From NCBI RefSeq assembly GCF_000379605.1, contig NZ_KB902757.1, forward strand, positions 62,192 through 126,191: a stretch of DNA of 64,000 nt, read 5' to 3'. This stretch comes from Rhizobium giardinii bv. giardinii H152 (GTDB lineage Bacteria > Pseudomonadota > Alphaproteobacteria > Rhizobiales > Rhizobiaceae). Both the position numbers and the translations under genes were made by a program. The notes under the pieces are model-generated. The model was not told the origin of the DNA, ran no database searches, and worked only from the letters and a program-made list of their open reading frames with translations. Of the stretch, positions 1 through 9,191 are shown piece by piece. Numbering within the stretch: position 1 is the first letter of the stretch; the number at the start of each line of letters is the position of its first letter.

Positions 1-431
1 GCCCCTGGCTGATCCGCCGCTTCGTCGATCCGGCGGCGACGTTTCTCTTCGTCGCGGCCCCGGAAGTCGAAGCCGTCGCAGATCGGTTCGGCGCGATGCC
101 GTTCGACGTCGAAAATGTCTTCTGGAGCCACAGGGGCGAGGACTGCACCTTCGACGCGATGGTCAAGGAATTCGGTCTCACATTCCCCGCGCTTCAGCAT
201 CTCTCCCTGATTGTCCGCGCCGCCGATACCGACCGGCTCGGTCTCGTTCCCGAAGCCGCCGGTCTGCTCGCGGCATCGCTCGGCCTCTCGCGGATGTTTG
301 CCGACGATCTGGAGCAACTGGAAGCGGGCATGACACTCTACGACGCCTTCTATCGCTGGGCGCGTGACGCCACGCAGGAAAAACACGAATGGGTGTCGCA
401 CGTCGCGAAAAAGGCCAAAAGCAATGAATGA
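1..431 (+). CDS. chrB: Chromate resistance protein ChrB, C-terminal part (5' end outside window)
   Basis: The frame is open from the left edge (first full codon at base 3) and reads PWLIRRFVDPAATFLFVA and onward, so the start lies upstream of the window. The PWLxRRFxDPxA opening, the central FWSHRGEDCTFDA block and the length from that block to the stop match the C-terminal domain of ChrB, the chromate-responsive regulator or accessory protein usually encoded just upstream of the chromate efflux gene chrA. Its stop codon overlaps the chrA start by 8 bases, which indicates translational coupling. Family assignment comes from the motifs and the neighbour; a stand-alone protein with only the ChrB C-terminal domain is the alternative. 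Confidence 0.8.
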   Translation, partial: PWLIRRFVDPAATFLFVAAPEVEAVADRFGAMPFDVENVFWSHRGEDCTFDAMVKEFGLTFPALQHLSLIVRAADTDRLGLVPEAAGLLAASLGLSRMFADDLEQLEAGMTLYDAFYRWARDATQEKHEWVSHVAKKAKSNE

Positions 432-1788
432 AGCCGTTCAGGTTGAGGCTCCACCGGTGCATCCGACCTTCGCCGAGGCCGCCAGGGTCTGGGCGAAGAT
501 CGGCCTCTTGAGCTTCGGAGGCCCGGCGGGCCAGATCGCCCTGATGCACCGGGAGTTGGTGGAGGAGCGCCGCTGGATTTCCGAGAGCCGGTTTCTGCAT
601 GCGCTGAATTTCTGCATGCTCCTGCCAGGCCCCGAGGCGCAGCAGCTTGCCACCTATGTCGGCTGGCTGTTGCACGGCACGCGCGGCGGCATCGTCGCCG
701 GCACGCTGTTTGTGTTGCCGGGTTTCTTCGTCATCCTTGGCCTCTCTTCGGCCTATGCACTGTTCCACGAGGCGGATTGGCTCGCCGCTCTGTTCTTCGG
801 GTTGAAGGCGGCGGTGTTGGCGATCGTCGTGGAAGCGGTCATTCGGGTTGGCCGCCGGGCTTTGAGAAGCCGTTTTGCGGTGATCGTCGCGGCTCTGGCC
901 TTCGCTGCACTTTTCTTCTTCGATCTGCCGTTTCCGCTGGTCGTACTGGCGGCCGGCGTGGCCGGCTTTATCTCATCCCATGCGCAATCGGCGGAAGGCA
1001 GGATCATGGCGGCGGCAAAGCAGGCCTTGGCAGACCAGCCCTCGGTCATCGACAGCAATTTCCCGGACGTCGTATCGTCCTGGAGCAGGGCGGTCCGCGT
1101 TCTCAGCGTCTGGCTGACGCTCTGGATCGCGCCGTTCGTCGTCGTCGGCGCAATCCTCGGTTTCGACAACGTCTATACGGCCATCGGCCTGTTCTTTTCC
1201 AAGATGGCCGTTGTCACCTTCGGCGGCGCCTATGCCGTGCTTGCCTACGTCGCCCAGCAGGCCGTCGAGACCTATCACTGGCTGCAGCCCGGTGAGATGC
1301 TCGATGGACTGGCGCTGGCCGAAACGACGCCGGGGCCGTTGGTGCTGGTGCTTTCCTTCGTCGGCTTCATGGCCGCGTTCCGCGCACCGCTCGGGCTCGA
1401 CCCGCTCTGGGCCGGCCTGCTGGGAGCGACGCTTGCCACCTGGGTCACCTTCATTCCCTGCTTCCTGTGGATTTTCCTCGGCGCGCCCTATGTCGAGACC
1501 TTGCGCAACAACCGGGCGCTTTCGGGTGCGCTGGCGGCGATCTCGGCGGCGGTCACCGGCGTCATCCTCAATCTGGCGCTCTGGTTCGGGCTGCACGTCC
1601 TTTTTGCCGAGACGGGACGGTATGCGAGCGGTCCGCTTTCGATGCCGCTTCCCGCCTGGCAGACGTTTCAGCCTGCTGCCTTCCTGCTGACGCTGCTGGC
1701 GGCCCTGCTGCTCTTCAAGCTGAAACGCGGGATCGTGACCACGCTTGTGGTCTGTGCTGTCGCGGGCTGGCTGATCGGCAGCTTTTAG
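424..1788 (+). CDS. chrA: Chromate efflux transporter ChrA
   Basis: A 454-residue membrane protein of the CHR family, which exports chromate from the cytoplasm using the proton motive force. It is the long, two-domain form: the first CHR motif (FGGPAGQ, residues 31-37) and the second (FGGAYA, residues 266-271, followed by an ETTPGPL block) lie in the two homologous halves, each with several hydrophobic segments. An upstream in-frame ATG at 364 would place a basic peptide over the chrB 3' end; I chose ATG 424 because it gives the usual acidic and short N-terminus and a coupled 8-base overlap with chrB. Function is inferred from family and from the chrB neighbour. Confidence 0.9.
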   Translation: MNEAVQVEAPPVHPTFAEAARVWAKIGLLSFGGPAGQIALMHRELVEERRWISESRFLHALNFCMLLPGPEAQQLATYVGWLLHGTRGGIVAGTLFVLPGFFVILGLSSAYALFHEADWLAALFFGLKAAVLAIVVEAVIRVGRRALRSRFAVIVAALAFAALFFFDLPFPLVVLAAGVAGFISSHAQSAEGRIMAAAKQALADQPSVIDSNFPDVVSSWSRAVRVLSVWLTLWIAPFVVVGAILGFDNVYTAIGLFFSKMAVVTFGGAYAVLAYVAQQAVETYHWLQPGEMLDGLALAETTPGPLVLVLSFVGFMAAFRAPLGLDPLWAGLLGATLATWVTFIPCFLWIFLGAPYVETLRNNRALSGALAAISAAVTGVILNLALWFGLHVLFAETGRYASGPLSMPLPAWQTFQPAAFLLTLLAALLLFKLKRGIVTTLVVCAVAGWLIGSF

Positions 1789-1911
1789 AAGGCCCGTTGG
1801 CTTCTGGCGGCCGATTCCTTGGGATTCGGTCGCCAATTTCCGCAAGGAGTCTTGTGTTTTCGGCGCCTGCCTGCGATGTCACCCCGGATATTTTTTCTGC
1901 GGGAAGCCAGC

Positions 1912-2760
1912 ATGGCCGTTCGGATCAACAGTTTTCGCGACATTGCAAACCGCTATGATGTTATTCTGTGCGATGTCTGGGGTGTCCTGCACAATGGTGT
2001 TGCGGCCTTCAGGGAAGCCTGCGTAGCTCTGACGGAGGCCCGCGCCAGGGGGCTGACCGTTGTCCTCATCACCAATTCGCCGCGCCCGCATCCCGGCGTC
2101 ATCGTCCAGATCCGAGGCCTCGGCGTCCCTGATAGCGCCTATGACCGCATCGTCACCTCCGGCGACGTGACCCGCGCGCTGATCTCCGCCGGGCCGAAGA
2201 AAATCTATTTCATCGGCGCCGAACGCGATCTTCCGCTGCTCGATGGCCTCGGTGTCGAACTGGTTTCTTCCGAGGATGCCGAAATCATCGTTTGCGCCGG
2301 CTTCTTCGACGACGAGACGGAAACCGCCGAAGACTATCGCGCAACGCTGTCCGGCATGGCTAAGCGCAAGCTGCCCTTTATCTGCGCCAACCCCGACCTC
2401 GTCGTCGAGCGCGGTCATAAGCTTATTCCCTGCGCCGGCGCCATCGCCAAGGTCTATGCGGAACTGGGCGGCGAAACGCGGATTTCCGGAAAGCCCTACG
2501 TCCCGATCTACCGCGCCTCGTTGTCGGAAGCCAAGGCCGTTCGCGGCGGCATTGATCTGTCACGGGTGGTCGCCGTCGGTGACGGAATGCCGACCGACGT
2601 CAAGGGCGCGCAGGATTTCGGCCTCGATGTTCTCTATATCAGCGCGGGCATCCATGCGCTCGAATATATGAATGCTGAAAAGACGGACGAGACGAAACTC
2701 GCTGCGTTCCTGAAAAGCGAGGGTGCCACGCCGAAATGGTGGATGCCCAGGTTGGCTTGA
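1912..2760 (+). CDS. HAD-superfamily class IIA hydrolase, TIGR01459 type
   Basis: A 282-residue HAD protein of the NagD-like class IIA group common in rhizobia. Motif I reads DVWGVLHNG (nucleophile Asp21), and a C-terminal GDGMPTD motif supplies the metal-binding acids. The usual second aspartate of motif I (DxD) is Trp23 here; as I recall this is characteristic of the TIGR01459 subgroup rather than a lesion, but it leaves the reaction uncertain because that Asp is the general acid/base in phosphatases. ATG 1912 follows a GGGAAG ribosome site; the in-frame ATG at 1819 would add an unlikely basic leader. Substrate unknown; a sugar phosphate or nucleotide is the usual guess for the class. Confidence 0.8.
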   Translation: MAVRINSFRDIANRYDVILCDVWGVLHNGVAAFREACVALTEARARGLTVVLITNSPRPHPGVIVQIRGLGVPDSAYDRIVTSGDVTRALISAGPKKIYFIGAERDLPLLDGLGVELVSSEDAEIIVCAGFFDDETETAEDYRATLSGMAKRKLPFICANPDLVVERGHKLIPCAGAIAKVYAELGGETRISGKPYVPIYRASLSEAKAVRGGIDLSRVVAVGDGMPTDVKGAQDFGLDVLYISAGIHALEYMNAEKTDETKLAAFLKSEGATPKWWMPRLA

Positions 2761-2892
2761 AAGAGGCTGGCAATAATTCCTTAAATCGGGTTCGAACTAA
2801 GGATAAAATTGGCAGTATTTCAAAGCGTTGCAGCGACCTTATGCGCGTCTGAAAAGGCGCGGTGCTGTAGAGATGAGACTGGTGTGACGGAC

Positions 2893-3873
2893 ATGACGGT
2901 TTTCCATCGCAACGAGACCCGCGAACCATTGCCGCAAGCCTTGAGGGGCGGCGTCATCGCCATCGGCAATTTCGACGGTGTGCATCGCGGTCACCAGTCG
3001 GTGTTGAGCCGGGCGCTGGAGGAAGCGCGGGCGCGCCGCGTTCCGGCCCTGGTGCTGACCTTCGAGCCGCATCCGCGCACCGTCTTTCGCCCGGACCATC
3101 CCGTCTTCCGCCTGACGCCGGCGCCGCTCAAGGCCCGCATCCTGGAAGGCATGGGCTTTTCCGCCGTGATCGAATATCCGTTCGACCGCACGTTTTCAGA
3201 GCTTTCCGCCTCCGATTTCATCCGCTCCGTGCTGATGGACTGGCTGCACGCCGGCCACGTGGTGACCGGCTTCGACTTCCATTTCGGCAAGGGCAGGGAA
3301 GGTGGTCCCGCCTTCCTGATGGCGGCCGGCGGCGAAAACGGCTTTGGCGTCACGCTGGTCGATGCCTTTCGCGACGAGAACGCCTCGGTGATCTCCTCCA
3401 GCCATATCCGCGGGCTGCTCGGCGAGGGCGACGTCGCACAGGCGGCCGGCATGCTTGGGTATCGCTATACGGTGGAATCGGAAGTGATCGGCGGCAAGCG
3501 GCTCGGCCGCACGCTCGGCTATCCCACAGCCAACATGCAATTGCCCCCTGAAGTCGAACTCAAGAACGGCATCTACGCCGTGCGCTTCCGCCGCGCCGAT
3601 GGCAGTCTCCATGACGGGGTTGCCAGTTTCGGCAAGCGCCCGACGGTTGACAGCGATGGCACCGCCCTGCTCGAAACCTTCGTCTTCGACTTTTCGGGCG
3701 ATCTGTACGGCCAGATCTGTTCCGTCTCCTTCTTCGGCCATCTGCGCGACGAACTGAAGTTCGACGGTCTCGATCCGCTGGTGGTGCAGATGAAACAGGA
3801 TGAGGCGGAGGCGCGGGCGCTGCTCGCCGGTGTGAGGCCGCTCAGCGAGATCGACCTGCAGATTGCGTTTTAA
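2893..3873 (+). CDS. ribF: Bifunctional riboflavin kinase / FAD synthetase RibF
   Basis: A 326-residue enzyme that phosphorylates riboflavin to FMN and adenylates FMN to FAD in the cytoplasm. The N-terminal nucleotidyltransferase domain carries GNFDGVHRGH (residues 25-34), the C-terminal flavokinase domain carries LGYPTAN (residues 208-214), and the order and length fit the family. I used ATG 2893 (MTVFHRNE) rather than the earlier in-frame ATG at 2809, whose Cys/Arg-rich extension is not conserved in RibF. It lies 132 bases after the HAD gene on the same strand, so it may have its own promoter. Confidence 0.95.
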   Translation: MTVFHRNETREPLPQALRGGVIAIGNFDGVHRGHQSVLSRALEEARARRVPALVLTFEPHPRTVFRPDHPVFRLTPAPLKARILEGMGFSAVIEYPFDRTFSELSASDFIRSVLMDWLHAGHVVTGFDFHFGKGREGGPAFLMAAGGENGFGVTLVDAFRDENASVISSSHIRGLLGEGDVAQAAGMLGYRYTVESEVIGGKRLGRTLGYPTANMQLPPEVELKNGIYAVRFRRADGSLHDGVASFGKRPTVDSDGTALLETFVFDFSGDLYGQICSVSFFGHLRDELKFDGLDPLVVQMKQDEAEARALLAGVRPLSEIDLQIAF

Positions 3874-3958
3874 GCCGCGCCCCGGTTGACGCTTGGGCCA
3901 AATTGGTCGCGTACTGCGTGACCCAAGTCACACAACCCCACAGGAATGAGATAGATCG

Positions 3959-4198
3959 ATGGCCCATACGCCGCGCCGGCCCGTAAATCCGATGGATGCC
4001 GCTGAAGCATTGTTCAAGCCGGCCAAAAAGCCGGTGGCGCCCGCAATCGAACGGCGAGCCTTGCCGGAGACGAAGGAGCTTGTGTCGATCAAGATCGATA
4101 GCGCCGTGCTCGAATATTTTCAAAAGGACGGGCCGGGTTGGCAGGACCGCATCAATGACGCGTTGCGCGCCGTGATGCAGGGAAAGCCTGCCGCGTAG
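3959..4198 (+). CDS. BrnA-like antitoxin domain protein (no BrnT partner seen)
   Basis: A 79-residue basic protein. The second half, from about residue 42 (VSIKIDSAVLEYFQ, then GPGWQDRINDALR), matches the BrnA antitoxin signature, in which VSIRLD...VLEYF...GWQxRIN forms a ribbon-helix-helix DNA-binding fold. The toxin BrnT normally lies immediately upstream of brnA; here the upstream neighbour is ribF and I find no BrnT-like frame on either strand nearby. The protein may act as a lone ribbon-helix-helix regulator or an antitoxin for a toxin encoded elsewhere. The 85-base gap after ribF leaves room for its own promoter. Confidence 0.7.
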   Translation: MAHTPRRPVNPMDAAEALFKPAKKPVAPAIERRALPETKELVSIKIDSAVLEYFQKDGPGWQDRINDALRAVMQGKPAA

Positions 4199-4501
4199 AC
4201 CACGTCGAGCCCGGGTAGGCACGAAGCGCTGGCGCGGCAGGGCAACGGGTTTGCGCAATCCTGCAGCGCCCGCCGCAAACCTCTTCCTTTTCGCCCGAAA
4301 ACGTCTTAAACAACCGGCCACCATGACCCGATATCGTCGATTGATACGTGATCAGCGAATTATTGGCCCGGCCTTCCCAGCGCTCTGATAGCCGCCGGAA
4401 GGTCCGGGTTTTCGGCGTTTGAGACAGGCGCCTCCGCTATTCCTCGAAGATATCCCGTTCGCATGCGCGGCGAAACGCGCTCAGAGACGATTGCAAAAAC
4501 C
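4199..4501 (+). other. Intergenic region before ileS
   Basis: About 300 bases with no convincing gene. The only longer open frames are on the minus strand, are Arg-rich and run through the brnA-like gene, so they are shadows. An imperfect dyad (GGCCTTCC near 4371 and GGAAGGTCC near 4398) could form a weak hairpin. The ileS promoter presumably lies here, but I cannot point to a clean -35/-10 pair. Confidence 0.4.
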
Positions 4502-7411
4502 ATGACCGATACCGCTGAAAAGCTCGACTATTCGAAAACCCTGTATTTGCCGGAAACCGAATTTCCGATGCGCGCCGGCCTGCCGCAGAAGGAGCCGGAG
4601 ACGGTTGCCCGCTGGCAGAAGATGGAGCTCTACAAGAAGCTGCGCGCCTCCGCTGCCGGCCGCGAAAAATTCGTGCTTCACGACGGCCCGCCCTATGCCA
4701 ACGGCAACATCCATATCGGCCATGCGCTGAACAAGATCCTCAAGGACATCATCACCCGCTCGTTCCAGATGCGCGGCTATGATGCGAACTATGTCCCGGG
4801 CTGGGATTGCCATGGCTTGCCGATCGAATGGAAGATCGAAGAGGCCTATCGCTCCAAGGGCAAGAACAAGGACGAGGTTCCGGTCAACGAGTTCCGTAAG
4901 GAGTGCCGCGATTTCGCCGCGGGCTGGATCAAGATCCAGTCGGAAGAATTCAAGCGCCTCGGCATCGAGGGCGATTTCGACAATCCCTATACGACGATGG
5001 CCTTCCGTGCCGAAGCCCGCATCGCCGGCGAACTCCTGAAGATCGCCAAGTCCGGCCAGCTCTATCGCGGCTCCAAGCCGATCATGTGGTCGGTCGTCGA
5101 GCGTACGGCGCTGGCCGAAGCCGAGGTCGAGTACCAGGATGTCGAGAGCGACATGATCTGGGTGAAGTTCCCGGTCACCGAAGGGCCTGAGAGCCTGAAG
5201 GGGGCCTTTGTCGTCATCTGGACCACGACCCCCTGGACTATTCCGGGCAACCGCGCCGTGGCCTACTCGTCGCGCTATCCCTATGCCCTTTATGAAGTCG
5301 CGAGCGCCGAAAACGACTTCGGTCCGCAGCCGGGCGAAAAGCTGATCTTTGCCACACGTCTGGCCGATGAAGCAGCGGCCAAGGCGAAGCTGACATTCAA
5401 GTTGATCCGGCCTTTGACGGCAGAGGAACTGGCTGTCGTGACCTGCGCCCATCCGCTGCACGGCCTCGGCGGCGGCTATGACTTCCAGGTGCCGCTGCTC
5501 GATGGCGACCACGTTACCGACGATGCCGGCACCGGCTTTGTCCACACAGCCCCCAGCCACGGCCGCGAGGACTTTGACGCGTGGATGGACAATGCCCGGG
5601 CGCTCGAAGCCCGCGGCATCTCCTCGGCGATCCCGTTCCCGGTTGACGACGCCGGTTTTTATACCGTCGACGCGCCCGGCTTCGGTCCGGACGCGGAGAA
5701 TGGCGCGGCCCGCGTCATCGACGACGCGGGCAAGAAGGGCGATGCCAATGACCGCGTCATCAAGGCGCTGATCGCTCGCCACGCGCTGTTTGCCCGCGGC
5801 CGCCTGAAGCACACCTATCCGCATTCCTGGCGGTCGAAGAAGCCGGTCATCTTCCGCAACACGCCGCAATGGTTCGTCTATATGGACAAGGACCTTGCCG
5901 ACGGAACGACGCTGCGTTCGCGCGCGCTCAATGCCATCGACGAAACCCGCTTCGTGCCCGCCGCCGGCCAGAACCGCCTGCGCGCCATGATCGAGAACCG
6001 GCCGGACTGGGTGCTTTCCCGCCAGCGCGCCTGGGGTGTGCCGATCGCCGTCTTTGCCGACGAAAAGGGCGAAGTGCTGGTCGACGACGCCGTCAACGCC
6101 CGCATCCTCGAAGCCTTCGAACAGGAAGGCGCCGATGCCTGGTTCGCCGAAGGTGCCAAGGAGCGGTTCCTTGGGCCTGATCATGATCATGGCCGCTGGA
6201 CGCAGGTGATGGATATCCTCGACGTCTGGTTCGATTCAGGCTCGACCCACACCTTCACCTTGGAAGACCGTCCCGACCTGAAATGGCCGGCCGATGTCTA
6301 TCTCGAAGGGTCCGACCAGCATCGCGGCTGGTTTCATTCGTCGCTGCTCGAAAGTGCCGCGACCCGTGGCCGCGCGCCCTACAACGCCGTCATCACCCAT
6401 GGCTTCACCATGGATGAGAAGGGCGAGAAGATGTCGAAGTCCAAGGGCAATGTCGTTGCCCCGCAGGACGTGATGAAGGAATCGGGCGCCGATATCCTGC
6501 GCCTCTGGGTCGCGACCACGGACTACTGGGAAGACCAGCGTCTCGGCAAGGCGATCATCCAGACCAACATCGATGCCTATCGCAAGCTCAGGAACACCAT
6601 CCGCTGGATGCTCGGCACGCTGGCGCATGACAAGGGCGACGACATCGCCTTCAACGACATGCCCGAGCTCGAGCGGCTGATGCTGCACCGCCTGGCCGAA
6701 CTCGACCAGCTCGTCCGCGACGGTTACGATGCCTTTGACTTCAAGCGCATCGCCCGCGCACTGATTGATTTCTCGAATGTCGAGCTCTCGGCCTTCTATT
6801 TCGATATCCGCAAGGACGCGCTCTATTGCGATGCGCCGTCGAGCCTGCGCCGCCGCGCTAGCCTCGCGGTCATCCGCAAGCTGTTCGAGTGCCTCGTCAC
6901 CTGGCTTGCGCCGGTTCTGCCCTTCACGGCGGAAGAGGCCTGGCTGTCGCGCGATCCGTCGGCCGTCTCTGTCCATCTCGAACAGTTCCCGATCGTGCCG
7001 GCCGAATGGCGCGACGAGGCGCTGGCGGAAAAATGGAAGAAGGTCCGCGACGTGCGCCGCGCCGTCACCGGTGCGCTTGAAGTTGAGCGCCGCGACAAGC
7101 GTATCGGCTCCTCACTGGAAGCCGCACCGGTCGTGCACATCGTCGATGCCGCTCTGCTGCAGGCACTGGAAGGCCAGGATTTCGCGGAAATCTGCATCAC
7201 GTCCGGCATCACCATCGTCGATGGCAAGGGGCCGGACGGAGCCTTCCGTCTGGACGACCTGTCGACGGTCAGTGTCGAGCCCAAACTTGCCGATGGCGTC
7301 AAATGCGCCCGGTCCTGGCGGATCACCGCCGATGTCGGTTCCGATCCGGCCTTCCCGGATGTATCCGCCCGCGACGCGGCAGCGCTGCGCGAACTCGGCT
7401 TCGCTTCTTAA
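4502..7411 (+). CDS. ileS: Isoleucyl-tRNA synthetase IleS
   Basis: A 969-residue class I aminoacyl-tRNA synthetase that charges tRNA-Ile. The HIGH motif (HIGH, residues 71-74, within GNIHIGHAL) and the KMSKS motif (residues 643-647) are intact, with the CP1 editing region between them (the [10 protein letters not shown] block). ATG 4502 gives [11 protein letters not shown]; the earlier ATG at 4463 would add a charged leader. The C-terminal zinc-binding region of E. coli IleRS (two CxxC-like pairs) is degenerate: the first pair reads CARS and the second SARD, so the zinc site is probably absent. Essential housekeeping gene. Confidence 0.97.
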   Translation: MTDTAEKLDYSKTLYLPETEFPMRAGLPQKEPETVARWQKMELYKKLRASAAGREKFVLHDGPPYANGNIHIGHALNKILKDIITRSFQMRGYDANYVPGWDCHGLPIEWKIEEAYRSKGKNKDEVPVNEFRKECRDFAAGWIKIQSEEFKRLGIEGDFDNPYTTMAFRAEARIAGELLKIAKSGQLYRGSKPIMWSVVERTALAEAEVEYQDVESDMIWVKFPVTEGPESLKGAFVVIWTTTPWTIPGNRAVAYSSRYPYALYEVASAENDFGPQPGEKLIFATRLADEAAAKAKLTFKLIRPLTAEELAVVTCAHPLHGLGGGYDFQVPLLDGDHVTDDAGTGFVHTAPSHGREDFDAWMDNARALEARGISSAIPFPVDDAGFYTVDAPGFGPDAENGAARVIDDAGKKGDANDRVIKALIARHALFARGRLKHTYPHSWRSKKPVIFRNTPQWFVYMDKDLADGTTLRSRALNAIDETRFVPAAGQNRLRAMIENRPDWVLSRQRAWGVPIAVFADEKGEVLVDDAVNARILEAFEQEGADAWFAEGAKERFLGPDHDHGRWTQVMDILDVWFDSGSTHTFTLEDRPDLKWPADVYLEGSDQHRGWFHSSLLESAATRGRAPYNAVITHGFTMDEKGEKMSKSKGNVVAPQDVMKESGADILRLWVATTDYWEDQRLGKAIIQTNIDAYRKLRNTIRWMLGTLAHDKGDDIAFNDMPELERLMLHRLAELDQLVRDGYDAFDFKRIARALIDFSNVELSAFYFDIRKDALYCDAPSSLRRRASLAVIRKLFECLVTWLAPVLPFTAEEAWLSRDPSAVSVHLEQFPIVPAEWRDEALAEKWKKVRDVRRAVTGALEVERRDKRIGSSLEAAPVVHIVDAALLQALEGQDFAEICITSGITIVDGKGPDGAFRLDDLSTVSVEPKLADGVKCARSWRITADVGSDPAFPDVSARDAAALRELGFAS

Positions 7412-7547
7412 TGGATTGTCTGCCGGGTGAATTGCTCTTTTGCGGCTCATCCGGTAGAACCTGCCTGAAAATCGGCGGATTTATCCGCCATGGGCGCACA
7501 ATGCCGCCTCAGAGATCGATCGTGCCGGCGCTGCTGGAAGGGTTTTC

Positions 7548-8165
7548 ATGGGAATGACGCGAGAGTTTCGAGTGTATGCCGGTATTTTCGGTGTTGTGGC
7601 CGGCAGCCTGGTCCTGACCGGCTGCCTTGGCGGCCCGACCTACGGCACGGACAAGACCGCCGGCGAACACCTGATGGACGACCTCGGCAGCACCGTCAGC
7701 CTGGGGGAGACCAAGCCCAAGAACCTCAAGTACCAGCCGCGGCCCGGCCTGGTATTGCCGCCTCAAACGGAAACGGCTTCGCTGGTGCAGCCGCAGCAGA
7801 ACCTTGCCACCAAGGACAATCCGCAGTGGCTGGAATCGCCGGAAGAAACGCGCCAGCGCCTGCGTGACGAAGCCGATGCCAATGCCGACAGCTCGACCTA
7901 TGTTTCGCCGCTGGCCAAGTCGAACGCCAATGGCCGTCGCCTGACGGCCAAGGAGCAGCAGGAGGCGTATCGGGAAGCCCGCAAGATCCAGATGGGCGCC
8001 TATGCCGACAAGCGCCGTTTCCTCAGCGACCCGCCGCTCGAATACCGCAAGATGCCGGAAGAGGCCGTGGCGGATCTCGGCGAGCCCGAGCAGGTCAAGG
8101 CGCGCCGCCGCAAAAAGGAAGCCGCGATTGCCGGCAGCGGCAAGAAGTGGTGGGATATTTTCTGA
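7548..8165 (+). CDS. Putative outer-membrane lipoprotein
   Basis: A 205-residue protein with a lipoprotein signal: a short basic N-terminus (MGMTREFR), a hydrophobic stretch, then the lipobox LTGC with the lipidated Cys near residue 26. The mature part is hydrophilic, Gln/Asp-rich and ends in a basic segment finishing KKWWDIF. The stretch RPGLVLPPQ resembles the start of DUF3035/BamF-type lipoproteins of the alphaproteobacterial outer-membrane assembly machinery, but the match is short and I treat it as a hint only. A GGAAGGG ribosome site precedes ATG 7548. The next gene begins 6 bases after its stop, so the two are probably cotranscribed. Confidence 0.75.
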   Translation: MGMTREFRVYAGIFGVVAGSLVLTGCLGGPTYGTDKTAGEHLMDDLGSTVSLGETKPKNLKYQPRPGLVLPPQTETASLVQPQQNLATKDNPQWLESPEETRQRLRDEADANADSSTYVSPLAKSNANGRRLTAKEQQEAYREARKIQMGAYADKRRFLSDPPLEYRKMPEEAVADLGEPEQVKARRRKKEAAIAGSGKKWWDIF

Positions 8166-8171
8166 TCGCCA

Positions 8172-8648
8172 ATGTTTGATATTCGCGAGGCGACGTCAGC
8201 CGATGCAGGAACCATCCTGCGTTTCATTACCGAGCTGGCAATTTACGAAAAGGCCGGACACGAGGTCGAGGCGACGGTCGAGACGATCACCGAATCCCTG
8301 TTCGGGACGAATTCCGTCTCGCACGCGGCAATCTGCGAGCGCGATGGCGTTCCCGTTGGTTTTGCCGTGTGGTTCTTCAGCTATTCGACCTGGCAGGCCC
8401 GCAACGGCCTTTATCTCGAAGACCTCTACGTCACGCCCGAGCAGCGCGGAACCGGGGCCGGGCGCCTGATGCTGCGCTATCTGGCACGGATCGCCGTGGA
8501 AAAGGGATGCGGCCGCTTCGAATGGAGCGTGCTCGACTGGAACGAACCAGCGATCAAGGCCTACCAGGCCATCGGTGCCGAGCCGCTGAGCGAATGGACG
8601 CGCTACCGCCTGACCGGAGCGGCGCTCGAAAGCTTTGCCGCCGGGTAA
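8172..8648 (+). CDS. GNAT family N-acetyltransferase (diamine/thialysine acetyltransferase-like)
   Basis: A 158-residue acetyl-CoA-dependent N-acetyltransferase. It opens with the usual beta1-alpha1 (IREATSADAGTILRFI) and holds the LYLEDLYV motif followed by the acetyl-CoA loop RGTGAGRLM and the C-terminal FEWSVLDWNEPAIKAY block. This combination is typical of the spermidine/spermine or thialysine N-acetyltransferase branch (SSAT-like), so an amine or amino-acid substrate is likely, but the actual substrate cannot be told. It follows the lipoprotein gene by 6 bases and converges with tadA. Confidence 0.85.
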   Translation: MFDIREATSADAGTILRFITELAIYEKAGHEVEATVETITESLFGTNSVSHAAICERDGVPVGFAVWFFSYSTWQARNGLYLEDLYVTPEQRGTGAGRLMLRYLARIAVEKGCGRFEWSVLDWNEPAIKAYQAIGAEPLSEWTRYRLTGAALESFAAG

Positions 8649-8664
8649 TATAAGTGCCGCTGCT

Positions 8665-9114
8665 TCAACGCTTCTCTGCAAAAAACTGCTTGAGGATATC
8701 CGCCGCTGCCTGCGCTGAAAAACCCGAATAGACGTCCGGCGCGTGGTGGCAGGTCGGTTGGGTAAAGAAGCGCACGCCGTTGTCGACGCCGCCGCCTTTC
8801 GGATCCTCGGCGCCATAGTAGAGCCGCCGCAGCCTTGCAAACGAGATGGCCGCCGCGCACATGGTGCAAGGTTCGAGCGTGACATAGAGGTCGGCACCCG
8901 GAAGCCGCTCGTCGCCGATGACGCTGCAGCCTGCGCGGATCGCCTCGATCTCGGCATGGGCAGTGACGTCGTTGCGTTCGCGGGTCCGATTTCCGGCACT
9001 GGCGACGACCTCGCCATTAAGGACGAGCACGGCGCCGACCGGCACTTCGCCGCGCGCCCCTGCCATCCGGGCTTCTGCCAGCGCCAAATCCATGAAGCGG
9101 CTCGTTTCGGCCAT
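8665..9114 (-). CDS. tadA: tRNA-specific adenosine deaminase TadA
   Basis: A 149-residue zinc-dependent deaminase that converts A34 to inosine in the anticodon of tRNA-Arg(ACG). The catalytic zinc ligands and acid are all present: HAE (His53, Glu55) and PCTMC (Cys83, Cys86). Length is normal for the family. It is divergent from the pseudouridine synthase gene, with 77 bases between them that must hold both promoters, so two RNA-modification genes share a control region. Confidence 0.94.
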   Translation of the reverse strand: MAETSRFMDLALAEARMAGARGEVPVGAVLVLNGEVVASAGNRTRERNDVTAHAEIEAIRAGCSVIGDERLPGADLYVTLEPCTMCAAAISFARLRRLYYGAEDPKGGGVDNGVRFFTQPTCHHAPDVYSGFSAQAAADILKQFFAEKR

Positions 9115-9191
9115 CGTTGGAATCCGCGATAATTTCTCTTAACCCTTGGGCTTGGACCTGATAGGACAGCCTCAAAAGGCAGGCAACACAA

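Noticed and set aside
3842-4324. BrnT toxin on the minus strand opposite the BrnA-like gene
   Set aside because: The frame is Arg-rich and lacks the BrnT fold signature; BrnT is normally on the same strand upstream.
4481-6190. Long minus-strand frame opposite ileS
   Set aside because: Antisense to a highly conserved gene with clear motifs; shadow of GC-rich codons.
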